64,000 nt of DNA, taken from the NCBI RefSeq assembly GCF_011386835.1, contig NC_088794.1:90752009-90816008 (forward strand), in the 5' to 3' direction. Made by a program: the position numbers and the translations under genes. Positions 25,508-37,810 of the stretch are shown piece by piece. The first letter of the stretch is position 1, and each line of letters begins with the position of its first letter. The stretch is from Chrysemys picta bellii. Its lineage: Eukaryota; Chordata; Testudines; Emydidae. The notes beneath the pieces are model-generated. The model saw nothing but the letters and a program-made list of their open reading frames with translations. It was not told the origin of the DNA and made no database searches.

Positions 25508-27805
25508 GCACTATGATGAGGTATCTCTCTCACCCATCCCTATCACTACCCCAAAGGCATATGCAAAGGGGTGGCTTTTGTCTCTCTGAAATGGTGACTT
25601 AAAATTTTGGCTGTTCTCAGTGCAGGAGGTTTCATAATGCTTTTGCTCAGCCCATCATTCTGAGACACAAACATCCCTCCCTTTGAGTGGCATTCTGCAC
25701 TCATTTTGTGACTGAGAGGGCAACCAACTTTGTTTGACACTGCAGTGTTTTCCCCCACAAACACTAGTTCAAAACACTTGCACCCTGAAAACCAAGACTC
25801 TTAGTTGGGGCTCTTTGTTGCCACCAGCTCAAGACTTCCCAGGATTCTGTTGACTGGGGTTAGATTACTATGGTAAGAAACTATTGGGACTGACCAATAC
25901 ATAACAAAGTTGACTCCTCCAGACATCAACTCCATCTGAATTGACTAAATGTAACCACCAATAGCTCCATTTTGAAGTAGGGATCAAAAGCCAAGTTCTC
26001 TTCTCCAGCTCAGATCATTAAAGACTACTTTTGGGACAGAAGGTCTGGCATCCTGTGGAAAACCTAGTGGTCACTAAAAAGTCAAGAGTTAGAAAGCTTC
26101 CTCAGCATCCTCACATTTGAAGATACCTTGGGTTTAACAGTATGGATCCATATCCACCTCCAGCCATCCTACCTTGACATCACAGATAATGCATTAAAGT
26201 TACTGTGATCCACAGCACATTGAGATATATATACATAGAAGAAGAGGTAAGGGGTTTTCAACCTGAATCTAGGTCTCAAACCATCCTTCTCTTTCCTTAA
26301 TACTAAATGGGAAGGGGAGCCCAGTTAAACGAGAAGGGGGTCTCTCAGAACCTCCCCAGTATGGAAAAGAGGATTGTGGGTATATAAATGGACAAGAACC
26401 TCACAAGAACACAAGAATAAACAGTGACGGAATACCCCTTAAAAAATTTTTGACTAACTCAATTGACATTAAAACAGCTCAATAGATTAGATCATGCAGA
26501 GTGTGCAGAAGAAAGAGAACATTCTGTCTCCTGGATAAGGGATGGATATTGTCGCTCACTATAGCCCAGAAATTACCCAATCAGCCTGCTCTTCCCCAGC
26601 CCATTCCTTTTATGACAACAGTTCATCTGCCTTAAAGGATAAGGGTGGTTATAAACAAATTTCTAGGTCAAGGCGTCATGAGATTGGAAATAGATACCCT
26701 TCTACTTTTAACAGAAATAATATATCATACATTTATTGCTTATGGAAGTCCTCAATCCACAGAGCAAACAGCCTCACTCCTCATCTTGAGGGACCAACTC
26801 TGGAGATTAAAGGATAACTCAATCCCCAAAGCCATTCAATTCTTGGTTTCTCTGTTAAGAGTGCCAACATGGGGGCCAATTCATGCCAACTGTGTCTCTG
26901 ATATGGACATTTGTACACTAGGTATTAAATCGAGACCAACAATTCATTCCATATAGCAACCAAACAGCTATCAGTTAACAGATTCCAGTCCTGGTCTACG
27001 TTTCTTGGGCTAGATGTGACTTAGAAGCAAAAGACTCTATATCCCGTGCCCTACAACATTTTAATTGGCTAGAAAGCCTGGTGGAGTCTGCTGACACTAA
27101 ATAATTACATAGCTGCCAGGTCAAGAATTTGAGTCAAGATTGGCTCATAATGTCTAATGGGATCAGCATTTTATGCTATGTTGGATGAATGGAAGGATGA
27201 AGCTACAACAGTTGTGTATTAATGACCTCACATTGAAATTGATATTATATAAGATACAAATTTTGTTGCACATTTCATTACTTTAAACATATTTAAAGTG
27301 CAGTTCCAACAAAATGAGTCTGTTAAAATGGCATTATTGGGGACAAAATTGACTGGTGTCTCATTGATTTCTATAGGAAATATATTCAGTTTTCAAGTTA
27401 ACAGATGTTTTCCCCTAACTGCCAACCCTATCAACTTAGCCTGGGCTCTGAGAATCAAGCTGAGTACCTCACAGGGTGTGACATAAGGCTTGATTGATTA
27501 ATGGCTGAGAGGTACTCAGACACTATGCTACGGACCACAGAATGCTTCTAACTAAAAAAGCCACCGTTTTGCCTACCTATGTGACAGCTTGAAAAATGCT
27601 GATGGTGGTTGTATGCGTATGTTAGTAGGCAACCTTCCTTGTGGTGGTAGCTCTCTTGCATGTGATCCCAATCAACATGATAACTTCACCAGCTGTGGTG
27701 CTTGGGTGACTACTGTAGTGACAGAAACATCAAGGAAAAAGCCCATGCAGTTTCTGTTAAATTGGATAGTAAAAAGGTTGGTTCCAAATTAGCTGTAACC
27801 TCTAA
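25508..27805. other. Apparently intergenic stretch
   Basis: AT-rich. A 103-codon open frame at 26645-26956 has no domain I can name. No repeats identified. Confidence 0.4.
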
Positions 27806-27809
27806 GGAA

Positions 27810-28425
27810 AAATTCCTGGCGATGACCATGGACAACTCAATAAAACATCTGCTCATTGGGCAGCCACAGTCAAAAAGCTAACAAAATATCAAGAAGTATA
27901 AAAAGTAGGATAGAAATACTACAAAGAATGTTTAAATATCTTTATGTAAACTGATGACATGCCCTGATCTTAAATACTGTTCACTTCTGATCAAGCTATC
28001 TCATAAAAGATATAGCAGAAAATGGCTGATTTCAGATATGGATGACAAAAAATGGTTGGGGCAGGGAAAGACTTCCATATGAACAGAGATTGAAAGGACT
28101 GGGAAAGATAACTTTAGAGAGGAGATGAATAAGAGAGGACAGTTTAGAAGTGTGCAAAATAATGAATGGTATAGGAAAGGTAGATCACACTCTTCAGTTC
28201 ACCCTTTCTCCTTCTGCAAAAACAAGGGGACAATCAATTAAAACAACAGGCAATACATTTAAAACTGATAAGCCAATCCTTAACTGCTTGAGTTTAGGAA
28301 GAAAATTGCTCTAATGGCAGGTTATTCCATAATTGTCTATTACTAGGATTATTGCATCTTTCTCTGAAGCATGTGCTACTGGCCATTGTCAGACACTAGA
28401 CTAGACTGGTTTGATAAGGGATAAT
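27810..28425 (+). mobile_element. CR1/L2-type LINE 3' fragment
   Basis: Plus-strand words match the ORF2 C-terminus and 3' end of a CR1-like LINE: GTGTGCAAAATAATGAATGG, AGGTAGATCACACTCTTCAG, AACAAGGGGACAATCAATTA, then TCTGAAGCATGTGCTACTGG and CCATTGTCAGACACTAGACT. Heavily decayed, with many stops. Confidence 0.65.
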
Positions 28426-28429
28426 AATT

Positions 28430-30915
28430 CCTACTTTCTCATGTGTGTAAAGTAAGTTTACTTTTTAAGGAAAAATAATGAGAGATACTGTGTATGGGTT
28501 TTGTGCCTAAAACACTTAAATTATTGAACGGGACACAAAATACTCTAATCTGGGCCTGTTTAAAACATTGGGCAAGATTCTCTGTCATCAAAGTAAGTGG
28601 CACTATGACAGTTTACTTCAGCAGAGCATCTGGTCCACTGCACAAACTCTCGTAATGTATGTGTCATATACCTTGTCCTGCATCAGTAATAGCTCCCCAC
28701 CTCCCCCATCCTTATAAACACATTCTGAAACAATGATCCAAATAGTAGAGTAGCACTATTGTAAGATGTAACATTTTGTACTGTGACCCTAGAATGAGGT
28801 AGCACATTTAATAAAAGGGAATCAAGGCTCTCCCCACTCCTCTTCCTCATTCATTGCAAGTAACATTGACACACCACCGAGTCTATCCCTTATTTTAATA
28901 AATGATTACAGAATTGTACAGTAATAGTCCTAAGCGCTGCAGTATCAGTAGGCTGAAATATTTTATATCATTTCTGTAGTATTTAAAAAAAAAGGATTAC
29001 ATCAAAACTGTTTCCAAGGCAATGTGCTATGATGTCACAGAGGATTTATCCTGCTTCCCTTTCCAATGATGATCGAAGAAGAAAGTTTAGTTTATCACCA
29101 TGTTAAGGGCCAATAACAAAGAGCCAGAGTCACACTCTCCCAAAGTTTGATGGTATTTGTCTGGAGTCTTTGTTTGCACCCATCTCTAGTTAAAAGGGAG
29201 GAAAACTGATCTAGCCCATACAAGCCCAGAGCAATGCTCAGTCTGAAATAGCGGGGGTGGGGAAAATGTAGAAAGATAATTATAAAAAAAAAACAACTTT
29301 GGGCTCGTTGGAGCACTGACCGCCTGTCATATGTAATGATTTGCTAGAAACTTGGCAATAACATTCTCCCTTGCGCACCAGCACAGATGATGGCAACACA
29401 GCTCTGAGGATAGCATTTGTTAAGTGACTGTTATTGCAGAGCCAGTAAGGGGAGCACATTTGCATGAAAGATTTGTTAAAGTGCTCACAAAATACATAGG
29501 CTGTTGTGTGTGTATTTACAGTTTCTTAGTTTGGAGTAATGACAATAAGGAAAGGTCAGATTCTGGCTGGCAGTGCACATAAATGCCCATCAATAAATCC
29601 ATGAGCACAGCATTTAGATGGTAATGACATGTAGCTGCTAATGACCCAGGCTGGCTTTGAATTGGTGAGATGGTGATGGAAGTGTTCATTATCAATCCCC
29701 TGAGACACCATGCCCCAAGAACTATGACTGTCACGTCAGACATAATGACAGCGTCCCAGGAGAGCCCAAACAGGCACTTAACGTGTTGACATGACTGCAA
29801 ATGGCCCAAAGCTTCCAGCACCATCTTAGTTTTCAATGGTTGCTTAAATCTCACAGGACAAAATCTGACTCTCTTACAGATAAATAGAAATGGGGGAGGA
29901 AAACATTTTTCTTAGAGGGCACTTGCCTACCTAATGAGGTCCAAAATATGACCTACTTTAGAACTGATCATATCTTGTAAAGAATGTCCTCAGAATCCTA
30001 AATAAATATTTTTTAAAGAAAACCTCCTACTGTCCTCCGATAAAAAAATCACAAGAATGAGCCTGCATTTTGATGCAACAAACTAAGCAATGTTGAGGCT
30101 CATGTTGACTTCCGCTGCAGTAGAAAGACAATAAAATGCAATGTCTGCTGGAGGACAAGGTTGAGATGGAATGGAACATTTTCCCCCTATGTTTTTAAAC
30201 AGCATTTTACATATAACTCAGAGAGCAGATAAATCATTATGAGGCTATTAATTCTGACTTGGAATGAGTTCAATATTTGAGTTTCGGCAACCTCAAAATT
30301 CCAGGCTCTCCAGATCTCTAGGTTTGGTTCAGCCCTTTATGGAAGATGGGGCCATTGTGAAGGTTAGCTTTTAAACACCATTAATTTTGGAGGTGCTAAA
30401 ATTTAGATTGGGGCCTATTTTGACTACAGAGGTGAACATGCCCCTTTAAACCAATTTGTGGAATACAGTTTTTAAAAAATACAGTAAGGTTTTATTGTAA
30501 GGAAAGAAAAAGAGATGAGACGAGACAGACTATGGAAAGATGCTTCTCAAAAAAGCTTTAATGAAACTGGCGTTTGGAAATTCTTCACTCACTATTGCCT
30601 TTCCATAAGAATGTAGGAGCAAGGAAATAACGAATCAGGCAAGAACTCCTTCTGCTATATTCCCTGGGGAGCTGTGAGAGGGAGGGTATGTTATGTGTAA
30701 CATTTTATCTGTTCCCCTGTTTTGAATAGATTCTCTTTTCATCTAGCTGCAGTGGCAAAGACTGCATCAGCAGTGGGCAAAGGGCATCAAAATCCAGTCT
30801 TGAACTTACGATACCTGCAACTGTCTGGTCTGTCAACAAATGAATGTGTTCAAGCACAGTTCACAGGCTGAGGAAAGGGTGTCTTCTGCCTAGGTGACAC
30901 TCATCCACTCTGTAT
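28430..30915. other. Apparently intergenic stretch
   Basis: Nothing identified beyond simple A runs. The 112-codon minus frame at 29516-29854 has no domain I recognise. Confidence 0.4.
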
Positions 30916-30919
30916 CTTA

Positions 30920-31204
30920 GGCTTGGTCTACACTACCCCCCTAATTCGAACTAAGGTACGCAACTTCAGCTACGTGAATAACGTAGCTGAAGTCGAAGTA
31001 CCTTAGTTCGAACTTACCTTGGTCCACACTCGGCAGGCAGGCTCCCCCGTCGACTCCGCGGTACTCCTCTCACCGAGCTGGAGTACCGCAGTCGACGGCG
31101 AGCACTTCCGGGTTCGACTTATCGCGTCCAGACTAGACGCGATAAGTCGAACCCAGAAGTTCGATTGCCAGCCGCCGAACTAGCGGGTAAGTGTAGCCAA
31201 GGCC
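30920..31204. mobile_element. Harbinger-type MITE with three successive hairpins
   Basis: Ends GGCTTGGTCTACACTAC and, inverted, GGCCTTGGCTACACT. TTA precedes it (30917-30919); the right duplication has decayed to AAA. Hairpin 1 is 30945-31012 (arms of about 31 nt around GAAT). Hairpin 2 is 31049-31096 (GTCGACTCCGCGGTACTCC against GGAGTACCGCAGTCGAC). Hairpin 3 is 31110-31154, a perfect 19-bp stem starting GGGTTCGACTTATCGCGTC with a 7-nt loop. Confidence 0.88.
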
Positions 31205-32019
31205 AAAGACAATTTAAAGGCAACTCCAATCTTAATTTTCATGACCACAGACCACACAGCAATTCCCTCAACGACTGCTAACTAGCAGCTTAGAAATATT
31301 AAATGGCAGAGGCATAACTTGAATTCTTTCCTGATGGACAAAACTCCCCAGTGTGTCACTCCCCAGGACTGCACAGGTAAAATGAGGCTAACTAACACTA
31401 AGTCTTAATGCCAGACCAAGAAAGACTCTCTTGGACAGTCTGCTCACTCACTCAGGACATGTGCACCGTGATCAGTGGAACTGGAGTCAGAGGGTCCATG
31501 TACCTTGGAGGGACAATCATTGGGGGTCACCAGAAAAACAGGGAATGTGAGGGGGTTGGGCTGGAAGCATCATAGCCACATAAAGAGAACAGTGCACAGG
31601 GTTTAATAAAGATCCACTTGCTCAACTTAACTTGCATTCAGCTTCACTCTTTGCTATTGAAACAACATGGAAAGGAGAAGAACCTGAAGTGGATTTTGTC
31701 AGTCTTCTCATTCATTAGGAATGTGAAGAAAAAGCTGAACTAAACCCCTATCCTCATCCTCTGAAAGAGATGGAGTACAGCTCCTGGGTCATTGGTGAAG
31801 TGGCCTGTGTTGGGTTTCAGTGCGGGGACTGGACTGAATGAAGTCTGAAAGGATGTCAATAGCTGAGAAAGCTGCAATCAGCAGAGTATGAAATATGGTT
31901 TATATTTGAGTTTATAAGCCCTGGGTGAGGAAAATTCAGCTGAAACAATGGCTTTCCTGTTCCAAAATAACAACAATGGTGGATATTTCAAATGCATAAG
32001 CGAGTAATATAACAATACT
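31205..32019. other. Apparently intergenic stretch
   Basis: No gene or element recognised. Confidence 0.4.
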
Positions 32020-32330
32020 TTGCACCTCCACCCAAGGGTCTGAAAGCATATTACATACGTTAATGAGTTATTGGCCTGATTTTCAAAGGTGCTAAACACT
32101 TCCAGCTCCCATCAACTACTGTAAAATCAAGGCATAAACCCTATTAGGCCCCTCCTGCCATGGTGATAAAGTTAATTATTATCCCCATTTTACAGACAGA
32201 CAAACTGAGGCATGACAAAATTACATGACTTGCCAAAGATCAGACAGCAATTCAGCAGCAGAGTTGGGAACAGAACTCAGCTCCCCGGCCACCAAACCCT
32301 GTACTTTAACCACCAGTCCATGCAGATTAT
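32020..32330 (-). mobile_element. MIR-type SINE, antisense
   Basis: TTATTATCCCCATTTTACAG, AAACTGAGGCATGACAAAAT, GACTTGCCAAAGATCAGACA and GAACAGAACTCAGCTCC on the plus strand are the complement of MIR. The 3' end (to the left) includes GCATATTACATACGTTAATG. Confidence 0.85.
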
Positions 32331-33094
32331 GCTCTCATAGATTGCCAGCTCTCCTTACTTAAGTGCGCACACATTCCTCCATGGTCTTAGGGCACCAGCT
32401 GGCAGCTTCCAATCATTCTTCTTTTAGTTTATCCCTGGGTTAACACTATGGGCGAGATTCTGCCACTCTTGCTTATGCTAAGTAGTGTCTTACTACATAA
32501 CAGGTCATCAGTGAGAGTAAAGGTTTCACATTCTGGCTCTAATTGAAGGTACCAGTGCTAATAATGATGCTGCAGACTGAGAGTGCGTTGTTATGGTAAT
32601 CATGACAGTGAGGTATTTGGGGGCTGATGTTGCTGCTGGGAGAGTTCCCTTGGGACCAGAAAGACCTCCTGCTCTGAAGGACATTAGCTCCCTTCCCCTC
32701 CAACAAAATTGAGTTTATATCATATAAACCAGACTGGGGTTGGTGCCTGCCCTGAAAAGCCACTTAACTAGCTGCCTGGGCTGGAGGTCATTATTAGTAA
32801 TTATATCTCCACTGAAGACGGATTTGGCTGCCTGCCAGTCCCAGCTCCTGCCCTTCTCTGACCAGAATGAGGAAACACAGCCAATCAGCAAGAGCTTTTC
32901 ATTTCCTTTGCAGGGCCTTGACTGTTCAGCATGAGACCTCTGAAATGTCACCTGAATCTCATCTGTGTGTGCAGTATCACTGACCTGAGGCTGCCAGGGT
33001 TTTCATGGGGTAGGAGGGAACAGTGTAGTGGATAACTAGAAGAGAATTCTTCTCCATCTTCAGCTGTGACCTGGTTTCACAATAGTAAATAATA

Positions 33095-33225
33095 GTACTT
33101 AGTACTTATCCAGTGATTTTCATCCACAGATCTCAAAGCTCTGTACAAAGATGGGTTAGAATTACTATCCCCACTTTATATATGGGGAAACTGAGACAGA
33201 GAGATTGGGAACTGGGAATAGCAAT
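33095..33225 (-). mobile_element. MIR-type SINE fragment, antisense
   Basis: AGATCTCAAAGCTCTGTACA, TTACTATCCCCACTTTATAT and GGGGAAACTGAGACAGAGAG match the 3' half of MIR on the minus strand. Confidence 0.8.
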
Positions 33226-33944
33226 GAGATTTCCTGATTCCAATGGACCACAACAAAAATTATATCCCTTCTGGCTATGAAGAAAACCTCCCAAGTAACT
33301 TAAAGCAGAGTTTACTTCCTAAGCCTGCACACAGGCAGACAGAAACAATAGTTCTGAGAGGCAGAACTTACCCCATTTAGTTCTATTGCTTGTTAATGCT
33401 GAAGTCCAAAGATGACAATTAAAATTTACATATTGTTAATTATTTCACTGCTGGTCATTTTAGTAGAGACACTGTGGTTTTGAACTGGGGGCAGAGCTTG
33501 TATAGAGTACATTACATTTCCTGCAATTATTGTGGACCCTGGCAGTAGCAGGGGAGTTAAGAACCATATCTAGCATAGGTTGCTGGCGCATAGGGTTCAT
33601 ATCAGGAAAACACAAAGGACATGGTGGGCATGAGGAGGTGCAAGTGTGTGAGAGAGAGAATGCCACAGATTCAGTCCTGGGATTGGGTGAAATAAAATAA
33701 GCCCAAACTCAGCTTTCCCTGTCCTAAAACATTAAGACATTAAACTATGAACTGGTCTGATGTTAGCAATGACATCTTTGGAGAGGTTTATCATGAACTA
33801 GGTTAGTGCTGCCCCTTCTCCATTGCTTCAGCTCTTCCCCTCCATTCAGATCCCAAATTTGGCTCCTGCCGGATTAGAGGTTTTGTGCAACAGTCTCAAC
33901 AACAGTTTGAACAGAGTCTCGTGGAATTGGAGATGGGAAAGACA

Positions 33945-34095
33945 CGTTATTTATTTGTAATGCGGTAGCAACTTAGAGGCCCTGACTCACTGTGCTAAGC
34001 ATTGTACAAATTTATAACAAAAGGAGGTCCCTGCACCGCAGGGCTTACATTCCGAGTCTACAATGAGAGACAACAGGTGCACACAACAGACGGAC
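33945..34095. repeat. Interspersed repeat of the AGAGGCCCTGACTCA type
   Basis: GTAGCAACTTAGAGGCCCTG, TGTGCTAAGCATTGTACAAA and GGTCCCTGCACCGCAGGGCT match a repeat I recall as common in turtles and crocodilians. The class is not known to me. Confidence 0.55.
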
Positions 34096-34122
34096 AGGGG
34101 GATCACAAGCTAACAATGCAAG

Positions 34123-34310
34123 CCTCTCCAATCTGGCTTCCACTTTCTACACTCCACTGAAACTGCTTTCAGCAGAGTCTCTGACAACCTCTTCCTTGCT
34201 AAATTTCAGGGTGAATATTTCATCCTCCTCAGCCTATTGGCTGCCTTAGATATAATTGTCCATCCTCTGCATCTTGAAATCTTGTCCTCCTTTGGCTTTA
34301 CACAGTCTAT
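34123..34310 (+). pseudogene. L2 LINE reverse transcriptase fragment
   Basis: Open over about 62 codons without a stop: PLQSGFHFLHSTETAFSRVS, DNLFLAKF, then FILLSLLAALDIIVHPLHLE and ILSSFGF. These match the QSGFR-HSTETAL and VLLDLSAAFDTVDH-ILL-RLSSLGF blocks of L2 RT, the second being the palm block. The catalytic-block Asp residues are altered (SLLAALD for DLSAAFD), so it is inactive. Confidence 0.8.
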
Positions 34311-34643
34311 TCCCAGGGCCTGCTGCAGATTTGTTCCAGATTGTGTTATTCTCCATTGCTTTATCCAGACTAGTTTTTAATATCTGAACTGAAGCAATGC
34401 TGCTTCTTTCACTTTTCCCTTGGAGGACTATTTCTTAGATTAACAAATGTCAGTGTTTAGTCATAGATATATTGGATAGATAAATCTTGCTGAAGGAGAT
34501 GTTTCTGTTAATCTAAATTTTCCCTTTCTTATTTGTCTTCCTGTTACTACTAGTTCTACCCTCATGTACCACTTTAAATGATTCCTATTGTTCCATGGGG
34601 TTTGGAATACTTTCCTACAATCCCTTGTTTTAGTTGTTTCTAT

Positions 34644-34919
34644 GGCCATGTCTACACTATAGCAGCATAGCTACAATGCTGCAGCTATGCTGGCATAACC
34701 CCTGTAGTGTAGACATAGCCTACACTGATGGAAGAGGTTTTTCCATCGCTGTAGGAACTCCACCTCCCCAAGTGATGGTAGCTAGGTTGATGAAAGCATT
34801 CTTAGCTGTGCCTACACTGGGGGTTAGGTCAGCATAGCTACAGCACTCAGAGGTGTGGATTTTACACACCCCTGAGAGCCGTTGCTATGTTGATCTAAAT
34901 TTTAAGTGTAGACCAAGCC
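34644..34919. mobile_element. Harbinger-type MITE, related hairpin family
   Basis: Ends GGCCATGTCTACACT and, inverted, GGCTTGGTCTACACT. TAT and TAA stand at the borders (a decayed 3-bp duplication). It contains CAGCATAGCTACAATGCTGC with CAGCTATGCTG, and a fold-back around GAGGTGTGGATTTTACACAC. Confidence 0.75.
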
Positions 34920-36842
34920 TAAGAAAACTACTTTGATGCAAGAGCTTTGAATTAAACAGCTGCACTGAAGAAAATAATCCCCTGGGATATCATTGTGCAC
35001 AAGGTACACTAGCCTTGCAGCAGTGACAGCCTTAATTAATATTTCTTTCCACACTCATCCTTTTTTCTCCTCCTGTATGACCCCTTTCAAAAAAACAGAC
35101 AGCAGATAAGGAGAAAACACAACAGCCCCACACCTAATATGCTGCGTAGGAAATTCTCTTTTTGAGTCAGAGTGTAATAAACCCCTTTCCGAGTGCAGAA
35201 GAGAAGTTTGGGAATAGCAATTTAAAAGCCACAGGGAGTAATGTTTGCTTCATATGAATGCAGTTTAACAGTGGCTTTCCAGTCTCAAGACCTGAGCTAA
35301 ACCATTATTTTCTAACACAGTCATAGGACAGTGCTGCCCCAACCACACTAGCAATAAAACACATGCTAGAAAATGGACACCCTCCACCCCTGACTAATGC
35401 CGATAGCTGTGTTAGCATATGGTTATATTCAACTGGAGTTGTGCTCAACAGTGCACAATCTCAGGTTGGGGAACCTAAAAATTGAGATACTTAAAATTAG
35501 CAGGTGCTTTTGAAAAAGCCCTTTGGGTGGCATGAGGTAAAATTTACTGTTTGTAAAGCTCTTTGAGTGCCTCAGATGCAAGGTGCTATGAAAGTACAAA
35601 ATTCTGTTAACTCTGAGGTGAGCAAAATGGTAGGTATAATAAAGAGTAACTCACCTTTAGTAGCACAATAAAATCACTTTAGGCTGTTGGTCAAGAATGC
35701 AAATATTCCTTTCTTTGTGAGAGGGAAGGGGAAAAATGCAGCACCTCATTTTCTTTTTTAGAAACTGTTAATTATTTTCAGGCCCTGCACTAAAGGGGAA
35801 GAACTAAAGGTTAAATGCGCCATGATCACAAAAAAACAAAACAAAAACAAAACCCCAACCCAAACCAACCACCAAACTACACAATATTAAGGCTCTCATG
35901 GAGCAGTCACTGTGAAATCCAAACTAATACTACGCGATTCTTTGACACCTCTTTCCAGCACAGGATAGTAATAGAAACTTCCCCCCAAGCAGAGTGAAGT
36001 GTGTTTCTAGTCAGACACAGGACTATGTAATTGGAGAATCCCATATTTAGTTTTCTCTCTTTGCTTCTGCATCAAATGTGATTCATTTAAAAGCCAAGTC
36101 GTGGTTTTACTATCAATGCTGCAAACTCAATCTTGGATCTCAAAATCAAGCTACTGACAATTTTATTGATGCTCCCTGAGGGAGAATAGGATCTAATTTA
36201 TGTTTCCAAAGCTGTATTAGCTCTGAAGGGCTAAAGGGGAGTGTTTGCTTGTGATAGTAAAATAAGTACATCTGACTCAGACATACATAGGGAAGAGATC
36301 TGTTGCATGGGTTGGTACTGCTTAGATACAGTCACCTTTTCTGACTATGCGCCTGATTCACTTAATTAGTGGTTACCAGGAGCGGTGCTGCAAACTGGCA
36401 GCAACACTGTTTGCTCCCATCCATTCCAGTGTGGGACCAGGATCCAGTCAGTACAGCCAAGAAAATGGAAGGGCCAGGACCAAGCTGTCTGGGGGATTCA
36501 ACCCATCTCCTGGGCAGCCTCACCCAATGTAGCTGAGTTGATAGTTGCTCCTCTCTGGAAGAATCCCTGGGGTAGGACAGCTGAAGTGCTAGGCTGCCTC
36601 TTTCAATGCAATTGCTCCCATGGGCACACAGGAAGCAGTTTGCAACTCACTGTCCCAACACAGGTGAATCATTTCCCATAACTGCACTTTAAGGGCTCGT
36701 CTAAAATAGGATAAAAGAGGGGGAGGGTGGGTTTAAATGTGTGATCAAATATGTTTTAATGAAACACATTTCAGGGCCCTGGTACAGAGAGGAGCTGTAT
36801 TTTCACGTCACCTCAATCAGCTAATGTGTGTTTCAATAGCTC
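34920..36842. other. Apparently intergenic stretch
   Basis: A possible MIR 3' end at 35535-35600 (AAAGCTCTTTGAGTGCCTCA, AAGGTGCTATGAAAGTACAA). Nothing else identified. Confidence 0.45.
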
Positions 36843-37440
36843 CTTAGAGTTTAAGCCAGAAGGGACCATTAGATGATTTAATACAGGGATTCTCAATCTT
36901 TTTCTTTCTAAGGACCCCACCGCATGCTATAAAAACTCCAATTCCCCCCCACCCCCCGTGCCACAACAACTGTTTTTCTGCATATAAAAGCAAGGGCTGA
37001 GGTTAGGGGGTAGCAAGCAGGGCAATTGTCCGGGGCCCCACAACATAGGGGGCCCCGCAAAGCTAAGCTGCTCAGGCTTCGGTTTCAACTTTGGGTGGCA
37101 AGGCTCAGGGTCCCATGCTTCAGCCCTATGCAGCAGGGCTTCAGCATTCTGCCCTGGGCTCCAGTGAGTCTAATGCTGGCCCTGCTCAGCAGACCCACTG
37201 AAACCTGCTTGCAACCCCCCACGGCGCCCCGGACCCCAGTTGAGAATTGCTGATCTAATCTGACCTCCAGTAGGTCAGAATTTCACCCAGTTACTCCTGT
37301 GTTTGACTAACTGTTTGACTATAATTTTGTTTGACTAAAGCACATCACCTAACAAGGCATCCAGTCTTGATTTGAGAACTTCAAGAGATGGACAATCCAC
37401 CATTTCCCTTGGTAGTTTGCGCCAGTCTGCATTAAAATAC
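36843..37440 (-). mobile_element. CR1-type LINE 3' fragment, split by a hAT element
   Basis: The plus strand shows CTTAGAGTTTAAGCCAGAAG, GGACCATTAGATGATTTAAT, then after the insertion GATCTAATCTGACCTCC, GGCATCCAGTCTTGATTTGA and GAGATGGACAATCCACCATT. This is the complement of a CR1 3' end and ORF2 C-terminus. Confidence 0.8.
36884..37252. mobile_element. hAT-type element inside the CR1
   Basis: Ends CAGGGATTCTCAATC and, inverted, CAGCAATTCTCAACTGG. The flanks are ATTTAATA (36876-36883) and ATCTAATC (37253-37260), an 8-bp duplication with two changes. The CR1 text resumes directly after it, which fixes the borders. Confidence 0.82.
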
Positions 37441-37810
37441 TGTATACTGGAGTTTTTAAAAATGTCAGTTCACATGTATTCACTAGCAGTTTTAAAACAC
37501 CTTTTTAGCCTAGTCTAACCCTCAGTATTTGGTTCACATCAAGTGCCGCTAACAACTCACACAGCTGTGCCAGAGCCAATGAAAATACCCATTTACTGTA
37601 ATCACAACCGTTTAGTTGTTAATGTACCGATTTAGTTTTTTAAAAGCCTCTAAGAACAACATTCCCAAGAAACAAATACAAATGGTGAAAATTGTTCAAC
37701 TTTGAATGGATATTTATTCAATTTGCAAAATGTTACTTCCTGCCATGAAAAAAGAGAGGGAAGCATGACGACAGAGTCCCCAAAAGGTTTTTCCCTTACA
37801 CTAGAGCTTA

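Noticed and set aside
27589..27792. Small secreted-type open frame
   Set aside because: No signal peptide or context; it lies just before a decayed LINE and is most likely chance.
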